Source: Streptomyces sp. LX-29
GTDB lineage: Bacteria > Actinomycetota > Actinomycetes > Streptomycetales > Streptomycetaceae
Direction of reading: 5' to 3'
Assembly (NCBI RefSeq): GCF_029541745.1
Contig: NZ_CP089746.1
Location: 4,535,559-4,599,558, forward strand
Length of the DNA stretch: 64,000 nt
Below, piece after piece: positions 1 through 7,470 of the stretch (positions are counted from its first letter, which is position 1; every line of letters starts with the position of its first letter). The translations under genes were made by a program, and so were the position numbers. Below the pieces are notes generated by a model, which worked only from the letters and a program-made list of their open reading frames with translations, made no database searches and was not told the origin of the DNA.

Positions 1-570
1 CTGCTCCTTGGGCACGATCCGGTCCGCGTGCCGCACCAGGTGCCGCAGCAGGGCGAACTCCGTCGGGGTCAGGTCGACGCTCCGGCCGCCGCGCCGGACC
101 GTGTAGGTGGCCTCGTCCAGTTCGAGGTCGCCGTGGCGCAGCACCGGCGGCCGGGGCGGCGGCGGGGCGTCCGGTCCGGCGGGCGGCCGGGTGCGGCGCA
201 GTACGGCCCGGACGCGCGCCACGACCTCGTCGACGTTGAACGGCTTGGTGATGTAGTCGTCCCCGCCGAGGGCGAGGCCGTGCACCACCTCGGCGGGCGC
301 GTCGCGCGCGGTGAGGAAGACGACGGCCAGGTCGGCCCGCTCGGCGCGCAACACCCGGCACACCTGGCGGCCGTCGCCGTCGGGCAGCGCGATGTCCAGC
401 AGCACCGCGTCCGGGCGGGCCTCCCGGGCCAGCTCCACGGCCGCGTGCACCCCGCCGGCGGTGAGCACGGTGAAGCCGTGGAACCGGAGCGTGATGGCGA
501 GGACGTCCGCGATGCTCGGCTCGTCCTCGACGACGAGAACCGTGGCGCCGCCGCTGTCTGCCGCACTCAT
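1..570 (-). CDS. OmpR/PhoB-family response regulator (3' end cut by window edge)
   Basis: Two-component response regulator; about 190 codons are present and the rest lies beyond position 1. The receiver domain (about residues 9-125) shows the acidic pair in VVEDEPS, the phospho-acceptor Asp in LLDIALPDGDG, the Thr of FLTARD and the Lys of DDYITKPFN. After a proline-rich linker the winged-helix DNA-binding domain starts with LTPTEFALLRHL, which places it in the OmpR/PhoB class. The start is the ATG at 570 (MSAADSGGATVLVVED); there is no clear Shine-Dalgarno, so a very short leader is possible. It is divergent from the MMPL exporter with 148 bp between them. The partner kinase would lie outside the window. 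Regulation of the exporter by this regulator is only a positional inference. Confidence 0.9.
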   Translation of the reverse strand, partial: MSAADSGGATVLVVEDEPSIADVLAITLRFHGFTVLTAGGVHAAVELAREARPDAVLLDIALPDGDGRQVCRVLRAERADLAVVFLTARDAPAEVVHGLALGGDDYITKPFNVDEVVARVRAVLRRTRPPAGPDAPPPPRPPVLRHGDLELDEATYTVRRGGRSVDLTPTEFALLRHLVRHADRIVPKEQ

Positions 571-718
571 GTGCCCAGTATCGCCCCGGAATTGCGCGCT
601 CCCGGGGGAAAGTCTGGGAGCTTCCTGTGAGTGTGCGGGACGCTCCCCCGCCGCCGGCGTCCCCCGCCGAACCTGGCCCCGTACCCCCGGGGGTTCCACG
701 AGGTGAGGAGCGCGGCGG

Positions 719-2944
719 ATGGCGGCATGGGCACGCTGGTGCCTCAGGCACCGGCTGATGGTTCTCCTGCTGTGGCTGGGCGCGCTGCTGGGCACCGCGG
801 GCGCCGCCGGCGTCCAGGGCAGCGCGTACTCCAACGTGTTCAGCTTCCCCGGGACCGAGTCCTCGCGGGCGCTGGAGCGGATGGAGGCGGCCTTCCCCCA
901 GCGGGCCGGGGACACCGACACGGTGGTGTGGCAGGTGGACGAGGGCCGTTCGGTGCGCGACCCGGCGGTGCGACGGCGGATGGAGGCGGCCCTGGCCGAC
1001 ATCGCCGAACTTCCCGACGTGGGCACGGTGGTGAGCCCGTACCAGCCCGAGGGTGCGGCGCAGACCAGCCGGGACCGCCGGATCGCGTACGCCGAAGTCA
1101 CCTTCACCAAGCAGGCGTTCGAGCTCGACGGCGACGACATCCGCCGGGTCATCGACCGCGCCGAGGCGGCCCGCGCCGAGGGGCTGCGGGTGGAGCTGGG
1201 CGGCCAGGCCATCGAGCAGGCCCAGGAGCCGCCGGCCGGGCTGTCGGAGGCGGTGGGTCTCGGGGCCGCGGCCGTCGTCCTCTTTCTCGCCTTCGGCTCG
1301 CTCTTCGCCATGCTGCTGCCGCTGGTCAACGCGGTCTTCGCGGTCGGGACCGGACTGTCGGGGCTGGTGCTGCTCAGCCACGCCGTGGACATGCCGGACG
1401 TGGCCCCGCTGATGGGCAGTCTGATCGGGCTCGGTGTCGGCATCGACTACGCGCTGTTCATCGTGGGCCGGCACCGCAAGGGGCTGCGGGCCGGGCTGAC
1501 CCCGCAGGAGTCGGCCGTACGGGCGCTGGACACCTCCGGCCGCGCGGTGATGTTCGCCGGCGGCACGGTCTGCATCGCGCTGCTGGCGATGTTCTCGCTG
1601 CGGCTGGGCTTCCTCGACGGCGTGGCCATCGCCGCCACCGTCACCACCCTGCTCAGCGTGCTGGCCGCGATCACCCTGCTGCCCGCGATGTTCGGCTTCC
1701 TGGGGCCGAAGGTGCTCAGCCGCCGGGAGCGGCGGGCGCTGGCCGAGCGGGGACCGCTCCAGGAGGAGGCGCCCGGCGGGACGGCCGTGCGCTGGGCCCG
1801 GTTCGTGGAGCGGCGGCCGGCGGCGCTGGCCGCCGTCGCGGTGGCGGTGATGGCGGTGCTGGCGTTCCCGGCGGCGTCGCTGCGGCTGGGCACCAACGAC
1901 CAGGGCAACCAGCCCGAGTCGCAGACCACCCGGCAGGCGTACGACCTGCTCGCCGAGGGCTTCGGGCCCGGCTTCAACGGGCCGCTGCTGATGGTCGCCG
2001 AACTCCCCGGCGGGGAGCGGGACCAGCGGGCGCTCACCCGCCTGGTCACCCGGGTGGGCGCGACAGAGGGCGTGGCGCGGGTGGCCCCGCTGCCCGCCCC
2101 GCCCCGGTCGACGACCCGCGTGATCCAGGTGGTGCCGACCACCTCGCCGCAGGCGGAGCGGACCGACCGGCTGATCGACACGCTGCGCGACGACCTGGTG
2201 CCACGGGCCGAGCGCGGCACCACGATGGAGGTCGACATCGGCGGGGCCACCGCCATCCAGAAGGACTTCGCCGCCGTCATCGGCGACCGGCTGCCGCCCT
2301 TCATCGCGCTGATCGTCGGCCTCGGCGCGCTGCTGCTGCTGGTCGCCTTCCGCAGCGTGGTGGTGCCGCTGACGGCGGCCGTGATGAACCTGGTCGCGGC
2401 GGCCGCCTCCTTCGGCGTCCTGGTGGCGATCTTCCAGTGGGGCTGGGGCATGGACCTGCTGGGGCTGGGCAAGGAGGGGCCGATCATCTCCTTCCTGCCG
2501 GTGATCATGCTGCCGCTGCTGTTCGGGCTGTCGATGGACTACCAGGTCTTCCTGGTCAGCCGGATGCACGAGAAGTGGGTGCACACCCGGGACAACGGGC
2601 GGGCGGTGCGGGCCGGGCTCGCCGACACCGGACGGGTCATCAACTGCGCGGCGCTCATCATGATCTGCGTCTTCGCCTCCTTCGTGCTCAGCGGCGACCG
2701 GGGCGGCGTCATGGCGGGCATCGGCCTGGCCGGCGCGGTGGCACTGGACGCGTTCGTGCTGCGCATGGTGCTGGTGCCGGCCCTGATGCACCTCATCGGG
2801 CCCGCCAACTGGTGGCTGCCGCCCTGGCTGGACCGGCGGCTGCCGCACCTGGCGGTCGACCCGCCGGACGAGGCGCGCCGCGCCGACGACGACCCCGGCG
2901 CCCGGGGTGCGGGTGAGGAGCGCGCCCTGGTGGGGGACGGCTGA
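719..2944 (+). CDS. MMPL family transporter
   Basis: Predicted RND-superfamily integral membrane exporter of 741 residues, the normal length for single-chain actinobacterial MMPL proteins. It has the expected duplicated layout: TM1 at about residues 12-32, an extracellular domain, a five-helix block (about 170-330), a second extracellular domain and a second helix block (about 520-700). Both blocks carry the family Asp-Tyr signature, seen as GVGIDYALFIVGRHR and GLSMDYQVFLVSRMHEK, which in this family relays protons. The C-terminus is a short charged tail. GAGGTGAGGAG lies just upstream of the ATG. MMPL proteins move lipids, pigments or drugs; nothing here identifies the substrate. It is divergent from a response regulator and followed by a strong terminator hairpin at 3081-3109, so it is probably monocistronic. 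Confidence 0.93.
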   Translation: MAAWARWCLRHRLMVLLLWLGALLGTAGAAGVQGSAYSNVFSFPGTESSRALERMEAAFPQRAGDTDTVVWQVDEGRSVRDPAVRRRMEAALADIAELPDVGTVVSPYQPEGAAQTSRDRRIAYAEVTFTKQAFELDGDDIRRVIDRAEAARAEGLRVELGGQAIEQAQEPPAGLSEAVGLGAAAVVLFLAFGSLFAMLLPLVNAVFAVGTGLSGLVLLSHAVDMPDVAPLMGSLIGLGVGIDYALFIVGRHRKGLRAGLTPQESAVRALDTSGRAVMFAGGTVCIALLAMFSLRLGFLDGVAIAATVTTLLSVLAAITLLPAMFGFLGPKVLSRRERRALAERGPLQEEAPGGTAVRWARFVERRPAALAAVAVAVMAVLAFPAASLRLGTNDQGNQPESQTTRQAYDLLAEGFGPGFNGPLLMVAELPGGERDQRALTRLVTRVGATEGVARVAPLPAPPRSTTRVIQVVPTTSPQAERTDRLIDTLRDDLVPRAERGTTMEVDIGGATAIQKDFAAVIGDRLPPFIALIVGLGALLLLVAFRSVVVPLTAAVMNLVAAAASFGVLVAIFQWGWGMDLLGLGKEGPIISFLPVIMLPLLFGLSMDYQVFLVSRMHEKWVHTRDNGRAVRAGLADTGRVINCAALIMICVFASFVLSGDRGGVMAGIGLAGAVALDAFVLRMVLVPALMHLIGPANWWLPPWLDRRLPHLAVDPPDEARRADDDPGARGAGEERALVGDG

Positions 2945-3080
2945 TCGATGTGCGGGGCGCCGGGCCGTCCGTCGACCCGGTCGTGGCGCGCCGACGGCGC
3001 CCCTGGTGCCCAAGGGGCGGCGGATACACGCGAGTTGGTGGCGGGTGGGGCATGCGTGTGGTTGGGTGCTGAGCGCCAGG

Positions 3081-3109
3081 GCGGGCGTGCGGGACACCCG
3101 CACGCCCGC
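3081..3109 (+). terminator. Rho-independent-type hairpin after the MMPL gene
   Basis: Perfect 13-bp inverted repeat, GCGGGCGTGCGGG / CCCGCACGCCCGC, with a 3-nt ACA loop. No U-tract follows, as is common in Streptomyces. It separates the MMPL gene from the peptide-binding-protein gene that starts at 3136. Confidence 0.7.
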
Positions 3110-3135
3110 GTGGGGGGCCTAAGGGGGCGCGGGGA

Positions 3136-4689
3136 ATGCGCAAGGTCGGAATGCGTGTCGTGATCGTCGCCGTGCTGCTGGCCCTCGCCGGGGCCGGGGG
3201 ATACCGTCTGATGTCCGCCTCGGACGGCGAGGAGAAGACGATCCGGGTGGGCACCACGGACAACGTCACCGCGCTCGATCCGGCGGGCGCCTACGACGGC
3301 GGCTCATGGGCGATGTTCAGCAACCTCTACCAGTCGCTGCTGACCTTCACCCCCGGCTCCGGCCGGCCGGAGCCGGACGCGGCCCGCGACTGCGCGTTCC
3401 AGGGCGGCGAGCTGACCCGGTACGTGTGTCTGTTACGACCCGGGCTGCGGTTCTCCAGCGGCCGCGCGGTGACCGCCGAGGACGTGAAGTTCTCCTTCGA
3501 CCGCGTTCGGGCCATCGGCGACGGGAAGGGCCCCGGCACGCTGCTGGACACCCTGAAGCGGGTCCGCGCGGAGGGCTCGGACAAGGTGGTCTTCGAGCTG
3601 CGCTCCCCGGACGCCACCTTCCCGTTCAAGATCGCGACCGGTGCCGGTTCGATCGTGGACCGCCATGACTACCCGGCCGACCGGCTCCGCACCGGCACCC
3701 GGGTGACCGGCTCGGGCCCGTACCTGCTGGACCGCTATGTGAAGGGCGACCGGGCCGAGTTGCGGCCCAATCCGGACTACCAGGGGGCGGTCGACACCGG
3801 CGCCCCGGTCACCGTGCGCTACTTCGCCACCGCCGAGGAGCTCAGCGCCGCCTGGGAGCGGCGCCAGGTGGACGTGGTCGGCAAGGACATGCCGCCGCGA
3901 GAGCTGGCGGACCTCAACCCCGCCGATCCGAAGATCAAGTACATGGAGTCCACCGGCGCCACCACCCGCAACCTGGTCTTCGACCTGCGGAGCGACTCCC
4001 CGATGCGGGAGCTGGCGGTGCGCCGGGCCGTCGCGGCCGTCGTCGACCGGGAGGCGATCGCCCGCGATGTGCACGCGCGCACCGTCGACCCGCTGTACTC
4101 CCTCATCCCGCAGGGGATGAACGGCCACACCACCCCGTACTACGACACCTACCCCCAGCCCGATCCCGGACGCGCGGAGCGCCTGCTGCGCGAGGCCGGG
4201 ATCGTCGCTCCGGTCCGCTTCTCGCTCGGCTTCGCGCGCGGCGACACCACCGAGCGGGAGGCGGTGACGGTGCGGCGGCAGTTGGAGGCGACCGGGCTGT
4301 TCAAGGTGGCCATGGAGCGGCGGGAGTGGGAGGCGTTCCAGGAGGACTTCGCCCGGGGGCGCTTCGACGCCTTCCTGATCAGCTGGATCGCCGACTTCCC
4401 CGACCCGGACACCTTCACCACCCCGCTCGTCGGCCCCGAGTCGGCCTTCCACAACGGCTATCGGGAGGCGCGGGTGAACAGACTCATCCGGGCCACCCAG
4501 TTCGAGTCCGAGCGCTCCCGCACCGTGGTGGACTTCCGTACCATCCAGCGGATCGTCGCGGACGACGTGCCGATGGTCCCGCTGTGGCAGAAGAAGGACA
4601 CGGTGCTGTCCACCAACTCCATCGCCGGCACCCAGTACCTGGCCGACGCCACCGGAATGTGGCGGCTGTGGAAGCTGCGACGGATCTGA
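3136..4689 (+). CDS. ABC transporter substrate-binding protein, family 5 (oligopeptide type), TTA-containing
   Basis: Extracytoplasmic solute-binding protein of 517 residues in the SBP_bac_5 (DppA/OppA/NikA) family. The N-terminal hydrophobic segment (about residues 6-27) has no lipobox cysteine, so the protein may be secreted or stay anchored by an uncleaved helix, unlike most Gram-positive peptide-binding proteins. Family hallmarks follow: LDPAGAYDG near residue 50, LRFSSGRAVTAEDVKFSFDRV near 110-130 and the late segment DAFLISWIADFPDPDTF. No permease or ATPase genes are adjacent, so it is an orphan component. Codon 100 (3433-3435) is TTA, the rare leucine codon decoded by bldA tRNA in Streptomyces, so expression may depend on development. 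The substrate is unknown. Confidence 0.88.
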   Translation: MRKVGMRVVIVAVLLALAGAGGYRLMSASDGEEKTIRVGTTDNVTALDPAGAYDGGSWAMFSNLYQSLLTFTPGSGRPEPDAARDCAFQGGELTRYVCLLRPGLRFSSGRAVTAEDVKFSFDRVRAIGDGKGPGTLLDTLKRVRAEGSDKVVFELRSPDATFPFKIATGAGSIVDRHDYPADRLRTGTRVTGSGPYLLDRYVKGDRAELRPNPDYQGAVDTGAPVTVRYFATAEELSAAWERRQVDVVGKDMPPRELADLNPADPKIKYMESTGATTRNLVFDLRSDSPMRELAVRRAVAAVVDREAIARDVHARTVDPLYSLIPQGMNGHTTPYYDTYPQPDPGRAERLLREAGIVAPVRFSLGFARGDTTEREAVTVRRQLEATGLFKVAMERREWEAFQEDFARGRFDAFLISWIADFPDPDTFTTPLVGPESAFHNGYREARVNRLIRATQFESERSRTVVDFRTIQRIVADDVPMVPLWQKKDTVLSTNSIAGTQYLADATGMWRLWKLRRI

Positions 4690-4783
4690 GCGGGGCTCGG
4701 GCCGTCGTGGTGGTGGTCCGGGCGGTCCGGGGCGGTGCCGGGACGGTCGGCGTCGCCCTGGGTCCGGGGGCCGTGCTCCCGGT

Positions 4784-5587
4784 TCACAGCCCGTGACGGC
4801 TCAGGAAGTCCTCGATCAGCCGCTGCCAGGCCGCCGGCCGCTCCGCCATCACCACGTGCCCGGTGGGGATCTCCACGTACTCCGCCCCGGCGATGCCGTC
4901 CGCCAGTCGGCGGGACTGGGCGGGCGAGACCAGGGCGTCGCCGGTGGGGCAGATCACCAGCGTGGGCGCGGTGATCCGGGACAGGTCGGCGCTGACGTCG
5001 GCCGTCGCGACGACCCCGGCCTGGTCGGGGGTGCCGGCCGGCACGCTGTCCCTGACCAGCCGGTAGAACTGCTCGACCTGGTCGTTCGGCAGCCCGTTGA
5101 AGAACTCCTCGCTGAACCCGGTCAGCGCGACGAAGCGGGCGAAGGAGTCCAGGTCCCCCTTCTCCAGCAGCAGCCGCCACACCTCCACGACGGCCAGCAG
5201 CCGGTTGTCGGGCTTGACTATCCCGGCGGTGAGCACGAGGCCGGTGACACGCTCCGGGTGGCGGGCGGCGATCCGCACCGAGACCAGCGTGCCCAGGGAG
5301 TAGCCGACCAGGGTGAAGGTCCGCGCCCCGGCGGCGTCGGCGGCGGCCAGCACCGCGTCGGCGAGCTCGTCGATGGTGAGCGGCTCGGTCGCGCGCGGGG
5401 TGGCGCCGGAGCCGGGGTAGTCCGGGGCGATGACGGTGTGGTCCTTGGCCAGCCCCGGGAGGAGCGGCGAGTAGTTGGCCTCGGCGCTGCCGCCGGCGCC
5501 GTGGGCGAAGAGCAGGGCGGGGCCGGAGCCGAGGACGGTGGTCGCGAGTGCGGTGGGGTGCTGTGCTGCGGTGGGGTGCGTCGTCAT
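4784..5587 (-). CDS. alpha/beta hydrolase
   Basis: Soluble alpha/beta-hydrolase-fold protein of 267 residues. The oxyanion segment reads FAHGAGGSAEANYSPLLPGL (about 23-42) and is followed by the strand-turn APDYPGSGATPR. The nucleophile elbow is GYSLG near residue 90, the acid lies in CPTGDALVSP and the catalytic His in PTGHVVMAERP, so all three triad members are present. The closest well-known relatives are haloperoxidase/esterase-like Streptomyces enzymes; the substrate cannot be inferred. ATG 5587 is chosen because a promoter with a 20-bp spacer ends 7 nt upstream of it (5595-5626), which predicts a leaderless mRNA. An in-frame ATG at 5611 would lie inside that promoter. The gene is convergent with the binding protein at 3136-4689. 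Confidence 0.88.
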   Translation of the reverse strand: MTTHPTAAQHPTALATTVLGSGPALLFAHGAGGSAEANYSPLLPGLAKDHTVIAPDYPGSGATPRATEPLTIDELADAVLAAADAAGARTFTLVGYSLGTLVSVRIAARHPERVTGLVLTAGIVKPDNRLLAVVEVWRLLLEKGDLDSFARFVALTGFSEEFFNGLPNDQVEQFYRLVRDSVPAGTPDQAGVVATADVSADLSRITAPTLVICPTGDALVSPAQSRRLADGIAGAEYVEIPTGHVVMAERPAAWQRLIEDFLSRHGL

Positions 5588-5594
5588 GATCGAC

Positions 5595-5626
5595 AGCCTG
5601 CCACCTGACATGGGTGTCAAGGTCAA
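5595..5626 (-). promoter_or_regulatory. MerR-type promoter/operator of the alpha/beta hydrolase
   Basis: On the minus strand TTGACC (5626-5621) and CAGGCT (5600-5595) are separated by 20 nt, longer than the usual 17. The spacer holds the imperfect dyad ACCTTGACA / TGTCAGGT around CCCA. Over-long spacers filled by a dyad are the hallmark of promoters activated by MerR-family proteins. The start codon follows CAGGCT by 7 nt. No MerR-family gene is visible in the window. Confidence 0.5.
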
Positions 5627-5729
5627 GTCCGCGCCAGCGGCGCACCGTGGCACGCGGAGCGGCTCATTCGCCCCCTTGTGCCCGAAAACCGAAGGAGCGG
5701 AGGGTGTTGCTGGGGAGAAGGGGGCATCT

Positions 5730-6161
5730 ATGGGGGAGACACCGGTCCTCAGACGCGTCGCGTTCCAACTACCGCGACATCCCGCGTCGATCGCCACGGC
5801 CCGGCACCGGATCCGCGAGCAGCTGGTCGCGTGGAGCCGCGAGGCGTGGCTGGTGGAAGACGCGGTCCTGGTGGTCTCGGAGCTGACGACCAACACGGTC
5901 CGGCACGGCCATGTCCTGGAGCGGGAGTTCGAGGTCGCCGTCACGATGATGGCCGACGGCTCCTGCGTGGTGGAGGTCGCCGACGGGGGCAGCCGCTACG
6001 ACCCCGTCCCGCCGTCCGCCCAACCGCCCCCCGAGGCCGAGTCCGGCCGCGGACTGCGCCTCGTCGACTCCCTCGCCGAGTCCTGGGGCGTGTGGAACCG
6101 CGGCCGCTTCGGCAAGACGGTCTGGGCGCTGCTGCGGCCGGCTGGTGGCGCCGGCGGCTGA
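5730..6161 (+). CDS. RsbW/SpoIIAB-like ATP-binding protein (HATPase_c_2)
   Basis: Small cytoplasmic GHKL ATPase of 143 residues. The N box is VVSELTTNTVRHG (about 48-60), the G1 box VEVADGGSRYDP and the G2 box ESGRGLRLVDSLAESWG, so the nucleotide fold is complete. There is no histidine-phosphoacceptor domain. Streptomyces encode many such proteins as anti-sigma factors or anti-sigma-like kinases; the partner is unknown. The ATG at 5730 is preceded by GGAGAAGGGGG. A longer in-frame extension begins at 5475, but it overlaps the divergent hydrolase promoter and has no conserved sequence. The 3' part overlaps an open minus-strand frame of the VanZ-RDD gene by 393 nt. Confidence 0.87.
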   Translation: MGETPVLRRVAFQLPRHPASIATARHRIREQLVAWSREAWLVEDAVLVVSELTTNTVRHGHVLEREFEVAVTMMADGSCVVEVADGGSRYDPVPPSAQPPPEAESGRGLRLVDSLAESWGVWNRGRFGKTVWALLRPAGGAGG

Positions 6162-7367
6162 CCCCGCCGCCCGGGTGGGCGGCAGCGCCGCGGTCCGCAA
6201 CCCCGACAGGCGGTCGTGCGGGGCGAGTCCCGCCGCGTTCCGGAGCGTCACCAGCGCGTACGCCGTGACCGTGGCGAAGGCCAGCAGCACGGCGAGGGTC
6301 TGCGTCGGGTAACCGGCGGCGGTGTAGAGCGTCTCCCGTCCGCCCGCGTGCCGGGCGACGGAGACGGTCGAGGCGACGGACGCCGGGCTCGGATCGTAGA
6401 AGAGCACCGTCAGCGCGGTGAGCAGGATCGTCGACAGCGGCAGCGCGGGGACGGCCAGCACCGCGGCGCGCACGCAGAGCCGTCCCGGCGTGGGGCGTGA
6501 GGCACCGTCCGCGCCGACCAGGCGCAGCCGCAGCAGCCGCTTCCCCGGCGTGGCCCCCGTGAGCCACGGCAGCAGCACCCACCACACGGCGCCCACCGCC
6601 GCCGTGGTCCGGGTGGCCGCGGCGAGGTCGAGCGCGCCGCCGAGGAGCCGCGCCGTGGCCAGGCCGGCCGTCGTCAACGCGGTGACCGCGGACAGATCGA
6701 CGACGAGCGCCGTCAGTCGGCGCCCGAACGGGACCGGGCGACGGGACCTGGCCCGCTCGTCCAGCGCCTCCAACGGCGGGAGGGCGCGGGCGAGCGGGGC
6801 GGCCGCCAGCCAGCCGAGGACCGTGCCGGTGGTGTTGGTCAGCAGGTCGTCGACGTCGAAGAGCCGGTACGGGCAGGGGTACAGCCCCCACACCCCGGTC
6901 CACTGGGTCAGCTCGAAGAACAACGCCGCCAAGGCCCCGATCAGCGCGGTGGAGGCGAGGCCGGCGCGGACGTGGTAGCGCAGGAAGACGCCCAGCGGCA
7001 GCAGCAGCGCCAGGTTGAACACGGCCCCGGCGACCGCCGGGTTGCTGAACACCAAGGCGTCCAGGGTGACCTTGTGTCCGGCCTCCTTCCAGATGTCGCC
7101 GAAGGTGTTGCCGGGCACCAGCTGGGGATGGGCGACCGCGGCGTAGGCGGCGCAGACGTCCACCGATCGCCTGGGGAGCGGCACGATCGTCAGACACAGA
7201 GCGGTGAGCGCGTAGTAGAGGAAGCCGAAGAGCGACAGCGCGCGCCACTGCGAGAGCACCCCGTGCCGCCGGTAGAGGACGACGGCCGTCGGCAGCATCA
7301 GGACGAGTGCCAGCAGCGGGAAGAGCGCGGAGGCGGTCTTGATCGGAAGGAGGTACGCGGTCGCCAT
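5769..7367 (-). CDS. VanZ-RDD domain membrane protein
   Basis: Membrane protein with an N-terminal VanZ-like domain (about residues 1-180) showing the family signature ELTQWTG...FDVDDLLTNTTGTVLGW, then an RDD domain (about 210-380) starting PVPFGRRLTALVVDL and containing GATPGKRLLRLRLVG. Roughly eight or nine membrane helices are visible. The last 130 or so residues are arginine/glycine-rich, unlike either domain, and lie antisense to the RsbW-like gene, so the true C-terminus may be earlier if a frameshift exists. ATG 7367 is preferred over 7385 because TATAGT (7379-7374) lies 6 nt upstream of it and would be a -10 box for a leaderless mRNA. VanZ proteins can confer glycopeptide tolerance; the role here is unknown. 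Confidence 0.78.
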   Translation of the reverse strand: MATAYLLPIKTASALFPLLALVLMLPTAVVLYRRHGVLSQWRALSLFGFLYYALTALCLTIVPLPRRSVDVCAAYAAVAHPQLVPGNTFGDIWKEAGHKVTLDALVFSNPAVAGAVFNLALLLPLGVFLRYHVRAGLASTALIGALAALFFELTQWTGVWGLYPCPYRLFDVDDLLTNTTGTVLGWLAAAPLARALPPLEALDERARSRRPVPFGRRLTALVVDLSAVTALTTAGLATARLLGGALDLAAATRTTAAVGAVWWVLLPWLTGATPGKRLLRLRLVGADGASRPTPGRLCVRAAVLAVPALPLSTILLTALTVLFYDPSPASVASTVSVARHAGGRETLYTAAGYPTQTLAVLLAFATVTAYALVTLRNAAGLAPHDRLSGLRTAALPPTRAAGSAAGATSRPQQRPDRLAEAAAVPHAPGLGEGVDEAQSAAGLGLGGRLGGRRDGVVAAAPVGDLHHAGAVGHHRDGDLELPLQDMAVPDRVGRQLRDHQDRVFHQPRLAAPRDQLLADPVPGRGDRRGMSR

Positions 7368-7373
7368 GGCGCA

Positions 7374-7408
7374 ACTATACGCCATGTGTATACATGCGGT
7401 GTATAGAT
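7374..7408 (-). promoter_or_regulatory. Promoter with 13-bp direct repeat for the VanZ-RDD gene
   Basis: On the minus strand, two copies of TATACAC start 13 bp apart (TATACACCGCATG then TATACACATGGCG), followed directly by the -10-like TATAGT and the ATG at 7367. The outer CTATAC/GTATAG also form a dyad. This AT-rich island stands out against about 72% GC surroundings and looks like a repressor operator. Confidence 0.45.
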
Positions 7409-7446
7409 GGAGAGGCGGAGGCGTGCCGCCGCGGGGCGGAGGACAT

Positions 7447-7463
7447 GGGAAGGCCCCGTGTCC
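7447..7463 (-). terminator. Distal arm of the sdh terminator hairpin, split by IS30
   Basis: GGGAAGGCCCCGTGTCC is the inverted partner (16 of 17 positions) of GGACACGGGGCCTTTCC at 8772-8788. Together they would form one long stem after sdhB, but the IS30 element lies between them. Confidence 0.7.
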
Positions 7464-7470
7464 GGTGCTT

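Noticed and set aside
631..2916. 761-codon frame overlapping the MMPL gene
   Set aside because: Same strand, other frame; the MMPL frame has the membrane helices and family motifs.
7368..7385. ATG 7385 as start of the VanZ-RDD gene
   Set aside because: It lies within the direct-repeat promoter; ATG 7367 has TATAGT at leaderless spacing.
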